DNA from: Flavobacterium glaciei
Lineage (GTDB): Bacteria > Bacteroidota > Bacteroidia > Flavobacteriales > Flavobacteriaceae
Length of the DNA: 64,000 bases
Reading direction: 5' to 3'
Assembly (NCBI RefSeq): GCF_003350545.1
Contig: NZ_QQBA01000007.1
Span: 1 to 64,000, forward strand
Below, piece by piece: positions 55,666 through 64,000 of this stretch; position 1 is the first letter of the stretch, and every line of letters begins with the position of its first letter. The notes under the pieces were generated by a model. That model was not told the DNA's origin and did no database searches. It was given only the letters and a program-made list of their open reading frames with translations. The translations under genes were made by a program, and so were the position numbers.

Positions 55666-56206
55666 AATTTTTTATTGTACTAATTTGTACTTGTAGCATT
55701 TTTCTAGCATGCGATAATTGCGACTTTGATGTGCCTTCATTAATCCCTAACATAGTTGCAATTTCATGGTGTTTAAAACCTTCTATCGCATATAAATTAA
55801 AAACCATTTTATAACCGTCTGGTAAATTATCTATCAAAGATTGAATATCATCAATGGAAAATTGGCTTTCTATGTTGTTGAAACTTTCTTCAAAATAGAT
55901 TTCATCTTCACTATATTTCAACTTTTTTTCAACTCTGATAAAAGAAATACATTCATTAACCATGATTCTTCTAATCCAGCCCTCGAAACTTCCTTTAAAC
56001 TGAAAATTTTTCAGATTTGTAAACACTTTCATAAAAGCAGTAATCATTATATCTTCGGCCTGGCGTATGTCTTTTATGTATTGGCGGCAAACGCTTAACA
56101 TTTTTGGAGAAAACTGGGTGTAAATCTGCTGTTGTGCCTGCCGATTTTTTTCGACCGCCAACCGGATTAGTTCCTTTTCTTCGTGATGTAAGTTGATTAC
56201 TTTCAT
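55646..56206 (-). CDS. ECF-type RNA polymerase sigma factor
   Basis: A sigma-70 family factor with only regions 2 and 4. Region 2 is QFSPKMLSVCRQYIKDIRQAEDIMITAFMKVF followed by FEGWIRRIMVNECISFIR. Region 4 is LPDGYKMVFNLYAIEGFKHHEIATMLGI then SQLSHARKML. The frame opens at a TTG (56224), but the ATG at 56206 (MKVINLHHEEKE) is the better start, giving 186 residues. It is the first gene of a three-gene unit with the anti-sigma-like protein and the outer-membrane protein. Confidence 0.9.
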   Translation of the reverse strand: MKVINLHHEEKELIRLAVEKNRQAQQQIYTQFSPKMLSVCRQYIKDIRQAEDIMITAFMKVFTNLKNFQFKGSFEGWIRRIMVNECISFIRVEKKLKYSEDEIYFEESFNNIESQFSIDDIQSLIDNLPDGYKMVFNLYAIEGFKHHEIATMLGINEGTSKSQLSHARKMLQVQISTIKNYEYGTE

Positions 56207-56419
56207 AAAATGTTGCAATGGCAAAAATCAATTTCAACGTCAATATTTTTCATTGCTTTTGCAATTGATTCTTCATATTGAACCTCATCTCTATTAACAT
56301 AGACGATTGACAATGCAGAAAGGTTGCATCTAGAATAGAAAAAAATTGATTTTAAAATTAAAAAAACAAAAAAGTCAATAAAATTGGTAGTTAGCGAGAG
56401 TGAATTATTTTAAAAAAAA

Positions 56420-57397
56420 TTATTTTTTTCTTTCAATAACGTAATTGACCATTAAAATAAGAGCACTTTTATATTCTGATTCAGGGAATTCTTGAAGTAA
56501 CAAGAGCGCTTCATGTTGAAAAGCAACCATCTTTGCTTCGGCATAAACCAAACCATCGTTGTTTTTTACAAATGCAATTACTTCTTTGACGCGTTTTTTG
56601 TCTTTGTTGTGGTTTTTTATGGAATTGATTAGCCAACTTTTCTCTTTTGACGTACATGTATTTAAGACATGAATAAGTGGCAAAGTCATTTTTTGCTCTT
56701 TGATGTCAATCCCGGTTGGTTTACCAATGGCTTCCTCAGTATAGTCAAATAAATCATCTTTGATTTGGAAAGCCATGCCTATCAGTTCGCCAAATTTGCG
56801 CATCTTTTCAACTTGCTCCTCATTTTCAATTACAGAACGAGCACCTAAAGCACAACAAGCAGCTATAAGGGTAGCTGTTTTTTTTCGAATAATTTCATAG
56901 TAAACATCTTCTGTGATGTCTAGTCTTCGGGCTTTTTCAATTTGAAGTAATTCGCCCTCGCTCATTTCGCGTACAGCGACAGATATAATTCGAAGCAAAT
57001 CAAAATCACCGTTATCTATAGACAGTAACAAGCCTTTTGATAATAAATAATCCCCTACTAGTACAGCAATTTTGTTTTTCCACAGCGCATTTAAAGAGAA
57101 AAAACCTCTTCGGCGATTACTATCATCTACTACATCATCGTGAACTAACGTTGCAGTATGTATCAGCTCAATAACGCAAGCTCCGCGATAGGTTCGTTCA
57201 TTTACTATCCCAGCAGAAACCATTTTAGCAGTCAGAAAAACAAACATTGGTCGCATTTGCTTGCCCTTCCTGTTGACGATATAATACGTGATTCTATTTA
57301 GCAAAGCCACTTGCGAAGTCATCGATTCGTAGAACTTTTTTTCAAAAAGTTCCATTTCATTAAAAATGGGCTGTTTTATTTGTGAAGTAACATTCAT
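56420..57397 (-). CDS. Polyprenyl diphosphate synthase
   Basis: A trans-prenyl chain elongation enzyme that probably makes the menaquinone side chain (octaprenyl type). The 325-residue product has the first Asp-rich motif LVHDDVVDDSNRRRG, GDYLLSKG, KTATLIAACCALGA and the second motif FQIKDDLFDYT. The chain length cannot be read from the sequence with confidence. It lies 80 bases after rlmN in the same direction. Confidence 0.93.
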   Translation of the reverse strand: MNVTSQIKQPIFNEMELFEKKFYESMTSQVALLNRITYYIVNRKGKQMRPMFVFLTAKMVSAGIVNERTYRGACVIELIHTATLVHDDVVDDSNRRRGFFSLNALWKNKIAVLVGDYLLSKGLLLSIDNGDFDLLRIISVAVREMSEGELLQIEKARRLDITEDVYYEIIRKKTATLIAACCALGARSVIENEEQVEKMRKFGELIGMAFQIKDDLFDYTEEAIGKPTGIDIKEQKMTLPLIHVLNTCTSKEKSWLINSIKNHNKDKKRVKEVIAFVKNNDGLVYAEAKMVAFQHEALLLLQEFPESEYKSALILMVNYVIERKK

Positions 57398-57477
57398 TAG
57401 ATTTCAAAGATACAATTTTAGCCAGCAATCTTGCAACTGCTGCCATTCTTTTGAATGCTTTTCGAGAAGAAAAATTT

Positions 57478-58521
57478 TTATGCTTCTTTATTGGCCAGTT
57501 GTCCACAAGCAGCATCAATATCTTTTCCGCGGCTTCTGCGTACTTTGACCACAATTCCACTTGCTTCAAGTGCTTTTATGTATGCATTGATAGATTCCTC
57601 GGAGGCTTGTTGAAACTCCCCGTCATCAATAGGATTGTATTCGATAAGATTCACTTTACAAGGAACGTATTTACAAAACTTTACCAAAGCATCAATAGAG
57701 GCTTTATTGTCGTTGATATCTTTCCAAACAACATATTCGTAAGAGATTTTACTTTTTGTTTTTCGATACCAATATTCTAATGATTCACGTAAATCTACCA
57801 AAGGAAAATTAGCGCTAAATGGCATAATTCTAGAACGAATTTCGTCGATTGCTGAGTGTAGCGAAACTGCTAATTTGAATTTTACATCATCATCAGCTAA
57901 TTTTTTAATCATTTTAGGAACTCCCGAAGTTGAAACCATAATACGTTTAGGTGACATTCCTAAACCTTCTGGAGACGTAATCATTTCAATGGCTTTCAAA
58001 ACATTGTTATAATTCATAAGTGGCTCACCCATACCCATAAAAACAATATTCGACAATGGATGATTGTAATACAAACGACTTTCTTTATCAATGGCAATTA
58101 CCTGATCATAGATTTCAGCCGGTTCCAGATTTCTCATTCTTTTTAATCGCGCTGTAGCGCAAAAGTTGCAATCTAAACTACAACCCACTTGACTAGAAAC
58201 ACACGCTGTAGTTCTTGTATTTGTAGGTATCAAAACCGATTCGACTACCAAACCATCGTGCAAACGAACTGCATTTTTTACGGTTCCGTCTTCACTGCGT
58301 TGCATGGTATCTACTTTGATGTGATTGATGACAAAGTGCGTTTCGAGCATCATTCGTGTTCCTTTAGAAACATTAGTCATGTCCTCAAAACTATGAGCGC
58401 CTTTGCTCCATAACCATTCGTAAACCTGATTACCACGAAAGGCTTTATCGTTATTAGCAACAAAAAAATCTCGTAATTGTTCTTTTGATAGGGAACGTAT
58501 GTCTTTTTTCTCGATTTCCAT
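57478..58521 (-). CDS. rlmN: 23S rRNA (adenine-2503-C2)-methyltransferase RlmN
   Basis: A radical-SAM enzyme that methylates A2503 of 23S rRNA and A37 of some tRNAs. The 347-residue product has the N-terminal helical domain (LRDFFVANNDKAFRGNQVYEWLW), CVSSQVGCSLDCNFCATA with the CxxxCxxC cluster site, MGMGEPLMNY, and a C-terminal conserved Cys in DIDAACGQLA. Both catalytic Cys are present. The ATG at 58521 fits the family. Confidence 0.97.
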   Translation of the reverse strand: MEIEKKDIRSLSKEQLRDFFVANNDKAFRGNQVYEWLWSKGAHSFEDMTNVSKGTRMMLETHFVINHIKVDTMQRSEDGTVKNAVRLHDGLVVESVLIPTNTRTTACVSSQVGCSLDCNFCATARLKRMRNLEPAEIYDQVIAIDKESRLYYNHPLSNIVFMGMGEPLMNYNNVLKAIEMITSPEGLGMSPKRIMVSTSGVPKMIKKLADDDVKFKLAVSLHSAIDEIRSRIMPFSANFPLVDLRESLEYWYRKTKSKISYEYVVWKDINDNKASIDALVKFCKYVPCKVNLIEYNPIDDGEFQQASEESINAYIKALEASGIVVKVRRSRGKDIDAACGQLANKEA

Positions 58522-58569
58522 GGTGCAAATTTAATGACAATTTGTTGATTTGTTGATTTGATAATTTGA

Positions 58570-58577
58570 TAACTTTG
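58570..58577 (+). promoter_or_regulatory. -7 promoter element of the O-methyltransferase gene
   Basis: TAACTTTG matches TAnnTTTG. TTG triplets at 58545-58547 and 58550-58552 give spacings of 22 or 17 bases. The region upstream is a TTTGTTGATT direct repeat. Confidence 0.5.
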
Positions 58578-58602
58578 TTTACTATTGAAAAAAACATCAA
58601 AA

Positions 58603-59244
58603 ATGCATTTCATTTCTCCAGAATTAGAAGATTACATTGAGCAACATTCCGAAAATGAGCCAGCTTTACTAGCGGCATTAAACAAAGAAACCTACCAGAA
58701 GATTTTGCTACCTCGAATGTTAAGTGGCCATTTTCAAGGCCGAGTTTTGAGTATGTTATCTAAATTGATTCGACCTATAAATATTCTTGAAATTGGCACT
58801 TACACCGGTTATTCGGCATTGTGTTTGTGCGAAGGCATGCAAGATAACGGTCAGTTGCATACGATTGACATCAAAGAAGAGCTAGTTGATTTTCAACGCA
58901 AGCATTTTGACAAATCACCATGGGGAGCACAAATTGTTCAACATCTAGGTGAAGCAATTGATATTATTCCGTCACTTGATTTGAAATTTGATTTGGTTTT
59001 TATAGATGCAGATAAAGAAAACTATGGAAACTATTTTGAGTTAATTCTCCCAAAAATGAATAAAGGCGGGATTATTTTATCAGACAATGTGTTGTGGAGC
59101 GGTAAAGTTCTGGAACCGTTACAACCGAATGATTTGAGTACAAAAGTTTTGCTGGAATACAATCGATTATTAAAGAATGATCCTAGAGTAGAAACGGTTT
59201 TGTTACCTATTCGTGATGGATTGACGGTAAGTAGAGTTCTTTAG
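58603..59244 (+). CDS. SAM-dependent O-methyltransferase (family 3)
   Basis: A catechol/caffeoyl-CoA type O-methyltransferase. The product shows NILEIGTYTGYSALCLCEGM (SAM site), HTIDIKEE, FDLVFIDADKENYGNYFE (metal-binding Asp) and GGIILSDNVLWSGKV. The frame opens at a TTG (58585), but the ATG at 58603 (MHFISPELEDYIEQH) gives the usual start and a normal distance from the -7 element: 213 residues. The natural substrate is unknown. It is divergent from rlmN. Confidence 0.92.
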   Translation: MHFISPELEDYIEQHSENEPALLAALNKETYQKILLPRMLSGHFQGRVLSMLSKLIRPINILEIGTYTGYSALCLCEGMQDNGQLHTIDIKEELVDFQRKHFDKSPWGAQIVQHLGEAIDIIPSLDLKFDLVFIDADKENYGNYFELILPKMNKGGIILSDNVLWSGKVLEPLQPNDLSTKVLLEYNRLLKNDPRVETVLLPIRDGLTVSRVL

Positions 59245-59273
59245 TTTAAAAGTGCTAGTGAAAAACAACTACC

Positions 59274-59375
59274 CTAGCCCTGATGGAAGCGGCATCTCCC
59301 GATCTTAAAAAACAAGGCTCTTTTTGCCGTAGTTGTTTTTATCGGGAATACAGCGGACAGCAGGAAATAGCTCCT
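59274..59375. repeat. Dispersed intergenic repeat, copy C
   Basis: Between the methyltransferase and PAP2 genes. The left end is CTAGCCCTGATGGAAGCGGC (59274-59293) and the right end TACAGCGGACAGCAGGAAAT. The core forms a strong hairpin: TCCCGAT (59297-59303) with ATCGGGA (59341-59347), then AAAAACAA with TTGTTTTT (to 59340). It may double as a terminator for the converging genes. Its end motifs resemble copies A and B. Confidence 0.6.
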
Positions 59376-59949
59376 ACAACTTTTTAGGTTGTGGAAAATA
59401 TCTTTCTTGTGCTATTTTGTAAACAACATAAAACAGAAAACCAGAAATAAATCCAAATAAATAGCCTGATAAAATGTCTAATGGATAATGTAATCCCAGA
59501 TAAATCCTGCTATATGCAAAGATGAAAGGCCAAATAAAGAGAAGACCAAAAAATTTGATTTTATCTTTAAAATTAAAAAACAAAAATGTAGCAACTGCCA
59601 TTGAATTTGCTGCGTGTCCTGAGAAAAAACTAAACGAGTTTCTGACTTGAACTATTCGAATAAAGGAATTGATTTCAGGATTATTACAAGGCCGTAAACG
59701 CTGAAATCCGTTCTTAAAGACATTTGTCGTTTGGTCTGTAAATGTTACCAAGAATGCCACAAACAATAGAAAATACAATGTTTGTTTTGCTCCTAATTTT
59801 TTAAAAATAACATACAATAGTAATAAAAAAAGGGGGATCCAGTTGCTTTGTTTAGTAATGAGTAACCAGAGTCCGTCAAACATTTCTGATCCTAATCCAT
59901 TTAAAAACACAAACAATTTTGTGTCTAAAGAAAGTAATTTTTCTAACAT
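59374..59949 (-). CDS. PAP2 family phosphatase
   Basis: A 191-residue membrane protein with five or six helices and the acid-phosphatase motifs: KNGFQRLRP (KxxxxxxRP), FFSGHA (SGH) and SRIYLGLHYPLD (SRxxxxxHxxxD). It probably removes phosphate from a lipid such as undecaprenyl diphosphate. It shares one base with the tatA-like gene stop, so the two are coupled. Confidence 0.93.
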   Translation of the reverse strand: MLEKLLSLDTKLFVFLNGLGSEMFDGLWLLITKQSNWIPLFLLLLYVIFKKLGAKQTLYFLLFVAFLVTFTDQTTNVFKNGFQRLRPCNNPEINSFIRIVQVRNSFSFFSGHAANSMAVATFLFFNFKDKIKFFGLLFIWPFIFAYSRIYLGLHYPLDILSGYLFGFISGFLFYVVYKIAQERYFPQPKKL

Positions 59950-60350
59950 TACATCTGGCGTTTTATAGGTCCAGCAACATCTTCTATAATTTCTTTAGTA
60001 GCTTCAATTTGAGTAGATGTGTCGCCAAGCAAATTATCTTTGGCTTTATTAATTTCTGAAGTAATATTTCCTGTAATATCAGTAAATTGAGAGGTATCTC
60101 CCAACAAATCATCCTTAGCTTTATTGATGTGTGAAGTAATGTTCCCTCTAAAATCAGTTAATGTTTGTGAATCAAATCCATTAGCCTCTGCTCCTTTTTG
60201 AATTTCGCTTTTGATATCATTAGTAGCATTTTTTAATTGCGCCATTGCTTTACCCATGGTACGAGCTATTTCTGGTACTTTATCTGACCCAAAAAGCATG
60301 AGTACTATAAACATGATGAAAATTAATTCTCCTCCTCCTATGCCAAACAT
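59949..60350 (-). CDS. tatA: TatA/TatB-like protein with a tandem 25-residue repeat
   Basis: The 133-residue product begins with the Tat membrane helix (FGIGGGELIFIMFIVLMLFG), then the amphipathic SDKVPEIARTMGKAMAQLKN typical of TatA/TatE. The tail holds two copies of a 25-residue unit (about 65-89 and 90-114: GNITSHINKAKDDLLGD, GNITSEINKAKDNLLGD), identical at 19 of 25 positions. TatA forms the export pore for folded proteins; no tatC is nearby. Assignment to A or B is uncertain. Confidence 0.88.
   Translation of the reverse strand: MFGIGGGELIFIMFIVLMLFGSDKVPEIARTMGKAMAQLKNATNDIKSEIQKGAEANGFDSQTLTDFRGNITSHINKAKDDLLGDTSQFTDITGNITSEINKAKDNLLGDTSTQIEATKEIIEDVAGPIKRQM
60009..60158 (-). repeat. 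Tandem 75-base repeat inside the tatA-like gene
   Basis: Two in-frame 75-base units encode the 25-residue repeats at residues 65-114. They look like an internal duplication. Confidence 0.7.
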
Positions 60351-60417
60351 ATTTCTTATTTTTTATTGCTACAAATATACCTAATTTTGAATCTTTGACT
60401 TTTAATTTTTTCATAAA

Positions 60418-60445
60418 AAAAAAGACTCTTTTCAGAGTCTTTTTT
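60418..60445 (-). terminator. Terminator after the M1 peptidase gene
   Basis: GACTC (60424-60428) pairs with GAGTC (60435-60439), extended by A and T runs. It lies 17 bases past the stop at 60462 on the minus strand. Confidence 0.8.
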
Positions 60446-60461
60446 AATCTTATGTCGTTAT

Positions 60462-62705
60462 TTAATCAAATTTAGACTTCACTTCTTCTTTAGGCCAAGT
60501 GTTATTAGTTACATCAATATCAGCTGTTTCTAATTTTGGATCTATTTGAATCTTTTTGATTGCTTTTTCAGTTGCATAAATTTTCTTAGCAGTATCATTG
60601 TTTTTTCTCCAAATTTGAGCTGGATATTTGAATGTTTCTTTCGAGTCATCTTCGTAAGTCAACTCAACGATGATTGGCATTAACATCCCTCCTGGCTTAT
60701 TAAACTCTACCTCGTAGAAAAACTTAGGTGATTTTAATTTTGATTTGTCTTCAGCAGAAAAATTTTGATTTACATATTCTGATAATAAATTTACATCTGC
60801 AATTGCTAATGCCTTCTTATTTTTAGCTGACAATTCTTCGCTAGTTCCTGGAACTAAATATACGAAAGGTCCTTTTTCTTGACCAAAACGTCCTCTTCTT
60901 ACTACTGCATCTTTCAGTTCCTTTGTAGCTGTCTCAGATACGTAATATTGTTTTACTTCTTTAACACCGATATCTACAAAATCAGTAGAGTAAAACCACC
61001 CTCTGAAAAACCAGTCTAAATCTACTGCAGATGCATCTTCCATAGTTCTAAAAAAGTCTTCTGGAGTAGGATGTTTAAATTTCCATCGGTTCGCATAAAC
61101 TTTGAAAGCATGGTCAAACAATTCTCGTCCCATAATTGTTTCTCTAAGAATATTTAAACCTGTTGCCGGCTTACCATAAGCATTAGCTCCAAATTGTACT
61201 ATTGTCTCAGAATTTGACATAATAGGTTCTAAGAATTTTTGATCTCCGCTCATGTAAGGAACAATTTTGCTTGCAGGTCCACGACTAGAAGGAAAATTTG
61301 TACCCATTTCTTGTTCAGCCATATATTGCATAAAAGTATTAAGACCTTCATCCATCCATGACCACTGACGCTCATCAGAATTTACAATCATAGGAAAGAA
61401 GTTGTGTCCTACTTCATGTATTACTACGCCAATCATTCCGTTTTTAATACGATCACTTGTCACTCCTTTTTCGTCAGGACGACCGTAATTCCAGCAAATC
61501 ATTGGATATTCCATCCCTTGATCCTCAGCCGATACAGAGACTGCTTTAGGATAAGGATAATCAAAAGTATGCGCTGAATAGCTTTTTAAAGTATGCGCCA
61601 CAGTTCTGGTTGATGTCTCTCCCCAAAGCGGATTTGCTTCTTTAGGATATACAGAAACAGCCATTACCGTTTTCTCATTTAGTTTTACTGCCATCGCATC
61701 ATAAATAAACTTTCTTGAAGTAGCAATACCAAAATCTCTTACGTTTTTAGCACTAAATTTCCATGTTTTCTTTTTGTCTGAGAAACCTTTCTCAGCCGCT
61801 TCAGCTTCTGCCTGCGTAACAATAACTACTGGCTTATCAAATGTTTTTGTTGCTAGTTCATATCTTTTTACCTGCTCAGCAGTAAATACTTCGCTTCTGT
61901 TCATCAATTCTCCCGTAGCTTCCATAACATGATCTGCAGGTACGGTAATATTTACATCAAAGTCCCCAAAAGGCAACGTAAATTCTCCTGTTCCCCAGAA
62001 CTGCATATTCTGCCATCCTTCAACATCATTGTAAACTGCCATCCTAGGATAGAACTGAGCAATTACATATAATTTGTTTCCTTCTTTTTCGAATAGCTCA
62101 TAGCCCGAACGGCCACCATCTTGTCTATAGTTATTAATGTTATACCACCAATTTATAGAAAAAGTAAATCTTTCTCCTGGTTTCATTGGAGTTGCTAAAT
62201 TAATACGCATCATAGTTTGATTAATCGAATAGGATAAAGGATTTCCTTTAACATCTTTAACAAACTCAATATTAAAACCACGTTCTTGTTCTTGTTTTAA
62301 AAACTTATTTACGAAGTTTCCAGCAGGAAAAACTTGTTCCATTCTTTGGCTTTCAGCCAGCGGTGTTTGTGACGTTTTCGCAGCTTGATTTTGGTCTAAC
62401 TGTACCCATAAATACTCTAAAGTATCTGGAGAATTATTGTAATAAGTAACCGTTTCAGACCCAGTTAATCTAGAATTTTTATCATCTAGCTCTATGTTTA
62501 TCTTGTAGTCAGCCTGTTGCTGATAATAAGCTGGACCAGGAGCTCCAGAAGCTGTACGAAACATGTTAGGTGTAGCTAACAGATCATACATTTGACTAAA
62601 TTTATTCGTATCGTATTTCCCTGTTTGTTTTGGCGTAACAGGTGCCGTTTTTTCTTGGGCAAATAAAATTGCGGGAAGAAGTAATAATAATGTAAATTTT
62701 TTCAT
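60462..62705 (-). CDS. M1 family metallopeptidase
   Basis: A gluzincin aminopeptidase-like protein of 747 residues with a signal peptide (about 1-16, LLPAILFAQ), so it acts in the periplasm or outside. The zinc site is complete: HEVGH (His430, Glu431, His434) and distal Glu453 in WMDEGLNTF. The GxMEN exopeptidase motif appears as DQGMEYP (about 396-402), so Asn is replaced and cleavage preference may differ. It is the last of three genes with a DUF6702-like and a CarboxypepD_reg-like gene. Confidence 0.92.
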   Translation of the reverse strand: MKKFTLLLLLPAILFAQEKTAPVTPKQTGKYDTNKFSQMYDLLATPNMFRTASGAPGPAYYQQQADYKINIELDDKNSRLTGSETVTYYNNSPDTLEYLWVQLDQNQAAKTSQTPLAESQRMEQVFPAGNFVNKFLKQEQERGFNIEFVKDVKGNPLSYSINQTMMRINLATPMKPGERFTFSINWWYNINNYRQDGGRSGYELFEKEGNKLYVIAQFYPRMAVYNDVEGWQNMQFWGTGEFTLPFGDFDVNITVPADHVMEATGELMNRSEVFTAEQVKRYELATKTFDKPVVIVTQAEAEAAEKGFSDKKKTWKFSAKNVRDFGIATSRKFIYDAMAVKLNEKTVMAVSVYPKEANPLWGETSTRTVAHTLKSYSAHTFDYPYPKAVSVSAEDQGMEYPMICWNYGRPDEKGVTSDRIKNGMIGVVIHEVGHNFFPMIVNSDERQWSWMDEGLNTFMQYMAEQEMGTNFPSSRGPASKIVPYMSGDQKFLEPIMSNSETIVQFGANAYGKPATGLNILRETIMGRELFDHAFKVYANRWKFKHPTPEDFFRTMEDASAVDLDWFFRGWFYSTDFVDIGVKEVKQYYVSETATKELKDAVVRRGRFGQEKGPFVYLVPGTSEELSAKNKKALAIADVNLLSEYVNQNFSAEDKSKLKSPKFFYEVEFNKPGGMLMPIIVELTYEDDSKETFKYPAQIWRKNNDTAKKIYATEKAIKKIQIDPKLETADIDVTNNTWPKEEVKSKFD

Positions 62706-62765
62706 AGGTGAAAGTCTGGTTAATCAGTGCGTGAAAATAATAATTTAAAACAAATTTTTCTCAAC

Positions 62766-63272
62766 TTATTCATATTTTAACATTCCCTTTGTTGTGGACT
62801 CTGTAAAAAGTAATGTGTTTTTTACCCCAAAAACATTAAAATGCATAATATTCTGTTGTTCAGAATTTCCTTCTATGTTAATAGCATTGTAAACCTCGAT
62901 TGAATTAACTTTAGGAACTTCCTTAATATTTAAATAACAGATAAGTACATCTCCTTCCATTTCTTTACTTAATAAATTCATAGGTCTAGAATGACCATTT
63001 ATTTTTATAGAGAACTTTTCGCTTAAATATTTTTTTAGCAAAATTAAATCTTCATCTGTTTCATTTTCGGAGCCTATATTGATATTTTTAGTATACTTTT
63101 TACCAACTGCGCTATTCAAATCATCAACAAAAATTCGAGCAGTGATTTGAAGCATTTTCTTTTGTGGAACATAATTTATTTGATAGAGTGCCACATAAAA
63201 TTTATGCACACTAAAAGAGGTCATCGTTAAAAATAATAGGCCAAAAAAAGTAATTAAGATTGTTTTTTTCAT
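62766..63272 (-). CDS. DUF6702 family secreted protein
   Basis: A 168-residue protein with an N-terminal signal or anchor (about 1-20, FLTMTSFSVH) and a soluble beta-rich domain with KFYVALYQINY and QITARIFVDDLNSAVGKKY. It fits the DUF6702 family of Bacteroidetes, whose members are short and exported with unknown function. It lies 60 bases before the M1 peptidase gene in one direction, an order I recall in related genomes. Confidence 0.75.
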   Translation of the reverse strand: MKKTILITFFGLLFLTMTSFSVHKFYVALYQINYVPQKKMLQITARIFVDDLNSAVGKKYTKNINIGSENETDEDLILLKKYLSEKFSIKINGHSRPMNLLSKEMEGDVLICYLNIKEVPKVNSIEVYNAINIEGNSEQQNIMHFNVFGVKNTLLFTESTTKGMLKYE

Positions 63273-63352
63273 TCGAAGCTTCTAATTGTTTTTATATCGG
63301 AATATGGTATCTCCATTCTTCCATCTTATTGTATTCAGGAATCGAGACGATT

Positions 63353-64000
63353 TCACTTTTCAAAAATAGTAATTCTTTTAAACTCTATGTTCTTAGTGAT
63401 TAAAAAATCAATTAGTAAAAATTCGTCCTCTTGTTTTAATAAAGTCTTTGACTTAGAATCATTCTCACAATAATCTAGAAAAAGTCCAATTTCTTCGTTT
63501 TTTAACTTCAATGTATGTATAAAAAAGTATTTATCAATTCCCCTAGAAACCACGTCCGAAAAATCTACATTTGAATTTAAATCGGTTTTCTGTGCCGAAT
63601 CATTCTTAAATAACTTAGAAACCATTTTAAATATTCTAACAATATCCATTCCGTTTTCTATACTTCCATCAGAAGGCATCGTTCTATTTATAGGCGAAGA
63701 TTTCGCATCGTCAAAAAATTTCAAATCCACTATACCCTGAGAATTTCCGGTTATTGGTTTTATTTCGGCTTTACGCTTCACAATTACTTCGTTTAACAAC
63801 GTAGTTTGTATTTCTAAATTAACGACAAACAAAGGTTTTAAAAAATCTTTGTCCTGAATTACAATTCTTTTAGACTTAAAAGAAGGACTTGAAACCAACA
63901 ATGTGTCTTTGGCTTTCACCAAAATATCAAAAAAACCTTGGTCACTAATAAAGGTTCTTGTTTTTGAATTTATATTAAAAACGTACCCATTATCTACAAA
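63353..64000 (-). CDS. CarboxypepD_reg-like domain protein, 5' end cut by window
   Basis: The frame is open from the window edge, with no start visible; an apparent GTG start at 63922 is internal. Residues near the edge read NGYVFNINSKTRTF, ISDQGFFDILVKAKDTLLVSS and NLEIQTTLLNEVIVKRKAE. This is the beta-sandwich pattern of the carboxypeptidase-regulatory-like domain found at the N-terminus of TonB receptors and in stand-alone exported proteins. The helical C-terminal half (about residues 100-190 of the visible part) matches nothing I know. It is the first visible gene of the set with the DUF6702 and M1 genes. Confidence 0.75.
   Translation of the reverse strand, partial: FVDNGYVFNINSKTRTFISDQGFFDILVKAKDTLLVSSPSFKSKRIVIQDKDFLKPLFVVNLEIQTTLLNEVIVKRKAEIKPITGNSQGIVDLKFFDDAKSSPINRTMPSDGSIENGMDIVRIFKMVSKLFKNDSAQKTDLNSNVDFSDVVSRGIDKYFFIHTLKLKNEEIGLFLDYCENDSKSKTLLKQEDEFLLIDFLITKNIEFKRITIFEK

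Noticed and set aside
58522-58540. TAAATTTG on the minus strand as an rlmN promoter
   Set aside because: It would place transcription start at the ATG itself and has no -33 partner, so it is probably chance in an A/T-rich gap.

Overview
The window reads as an AT-rich chromosomal segment of a member of the Bacteroidota, most likely Flavobacterium or a close relative. Three things point there: the type IX secretion/gliding genes gldKLMN, gldB and gldC; the exosortase F pair; and promoters of the Bacteroidetes type (TAnnTTTG near -7). Most genes are housekeeping and intact. There is one tRNA (Arg, anticodon UCG), no rRNA and no CRISPR array.

Layout. 1-59: start of a probable IS1182-type transposase, cut by the window edge. 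0.2-4.9 kb: gldK-gldL-gldM-gldN, the core and motor of the type IX secretion system. 5-8.7 kb: an arginase-fold protein with degraded metal sites, and topA. 9.1-16.3 kb (+ strand): miaB, a GxxExxY nuclease-like gene boxed by 29-bp inverted repeats, a sigma-54 activator, lptE, a TPR-like protein, secG, groES and groEL. 16.4-20.2 kb: a DedA protein and a three-gene set HYC_CC_PP / TonB receptor / HMA protein that looks metal related. 20.2-23.5 kb: a beta-CASP metallo-beta-lactamase RNase paired with an ATP-cone nuclease, then exosortase F and its partner. 23.6-28.9 kb (+): a free-Met-sulfoxide-reductase-like GAF protein, rpsO, pnp, the primary sigma factor and rpe. 28.9-30.4 kb: an MtfA-like peptidase, tRNA-Arg and a YqeY protein.

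30.7-46.4 kb is a complete, tightly packed division and cell-wall cluster on the minus strand: mraZ-rsmH-ftsL-ftsI-murE-mraY-murD-ftsW-murG-murC-ftsQ-ftsA-ftsZ. An array of GTGG boxes lies in front of mraZ and a hairpin terminator lies behind ftsZ. 46.7-53.2 kb: an alpha/beta hydrolase, engB, gldB-gldC, nadE, a LuxR-type response regulator and dnaG. 53.3-56.2 kb: an ECF sigma factor, a membrane protein in the anti-sigma position and a composite outer-membrane protein. 56.4-64 kb: polyprenyl synthase, rlmN, an O-methyltransferase, PAP2 phosphatase, a TatA-like protein, an M1 peptidase, a DUF6702-like protein and a truncated CarboxypepD_reg-like protein.

The most unusual items are: the inverted-repeat-bounded GxxExxY unit; the ATP-cone nuclease/RNase pair; a DnaG without its zinc ligands; an arginase-fold protein missing half its metal ligands; a perfect inverted repeat at the start of the predicted rpsO leader; an evenly spaced MraZ-type operator; and three diverged copies of a dispersed intergenic repeat. 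All functional calls rest on motif recognition by eye; no database search was run.
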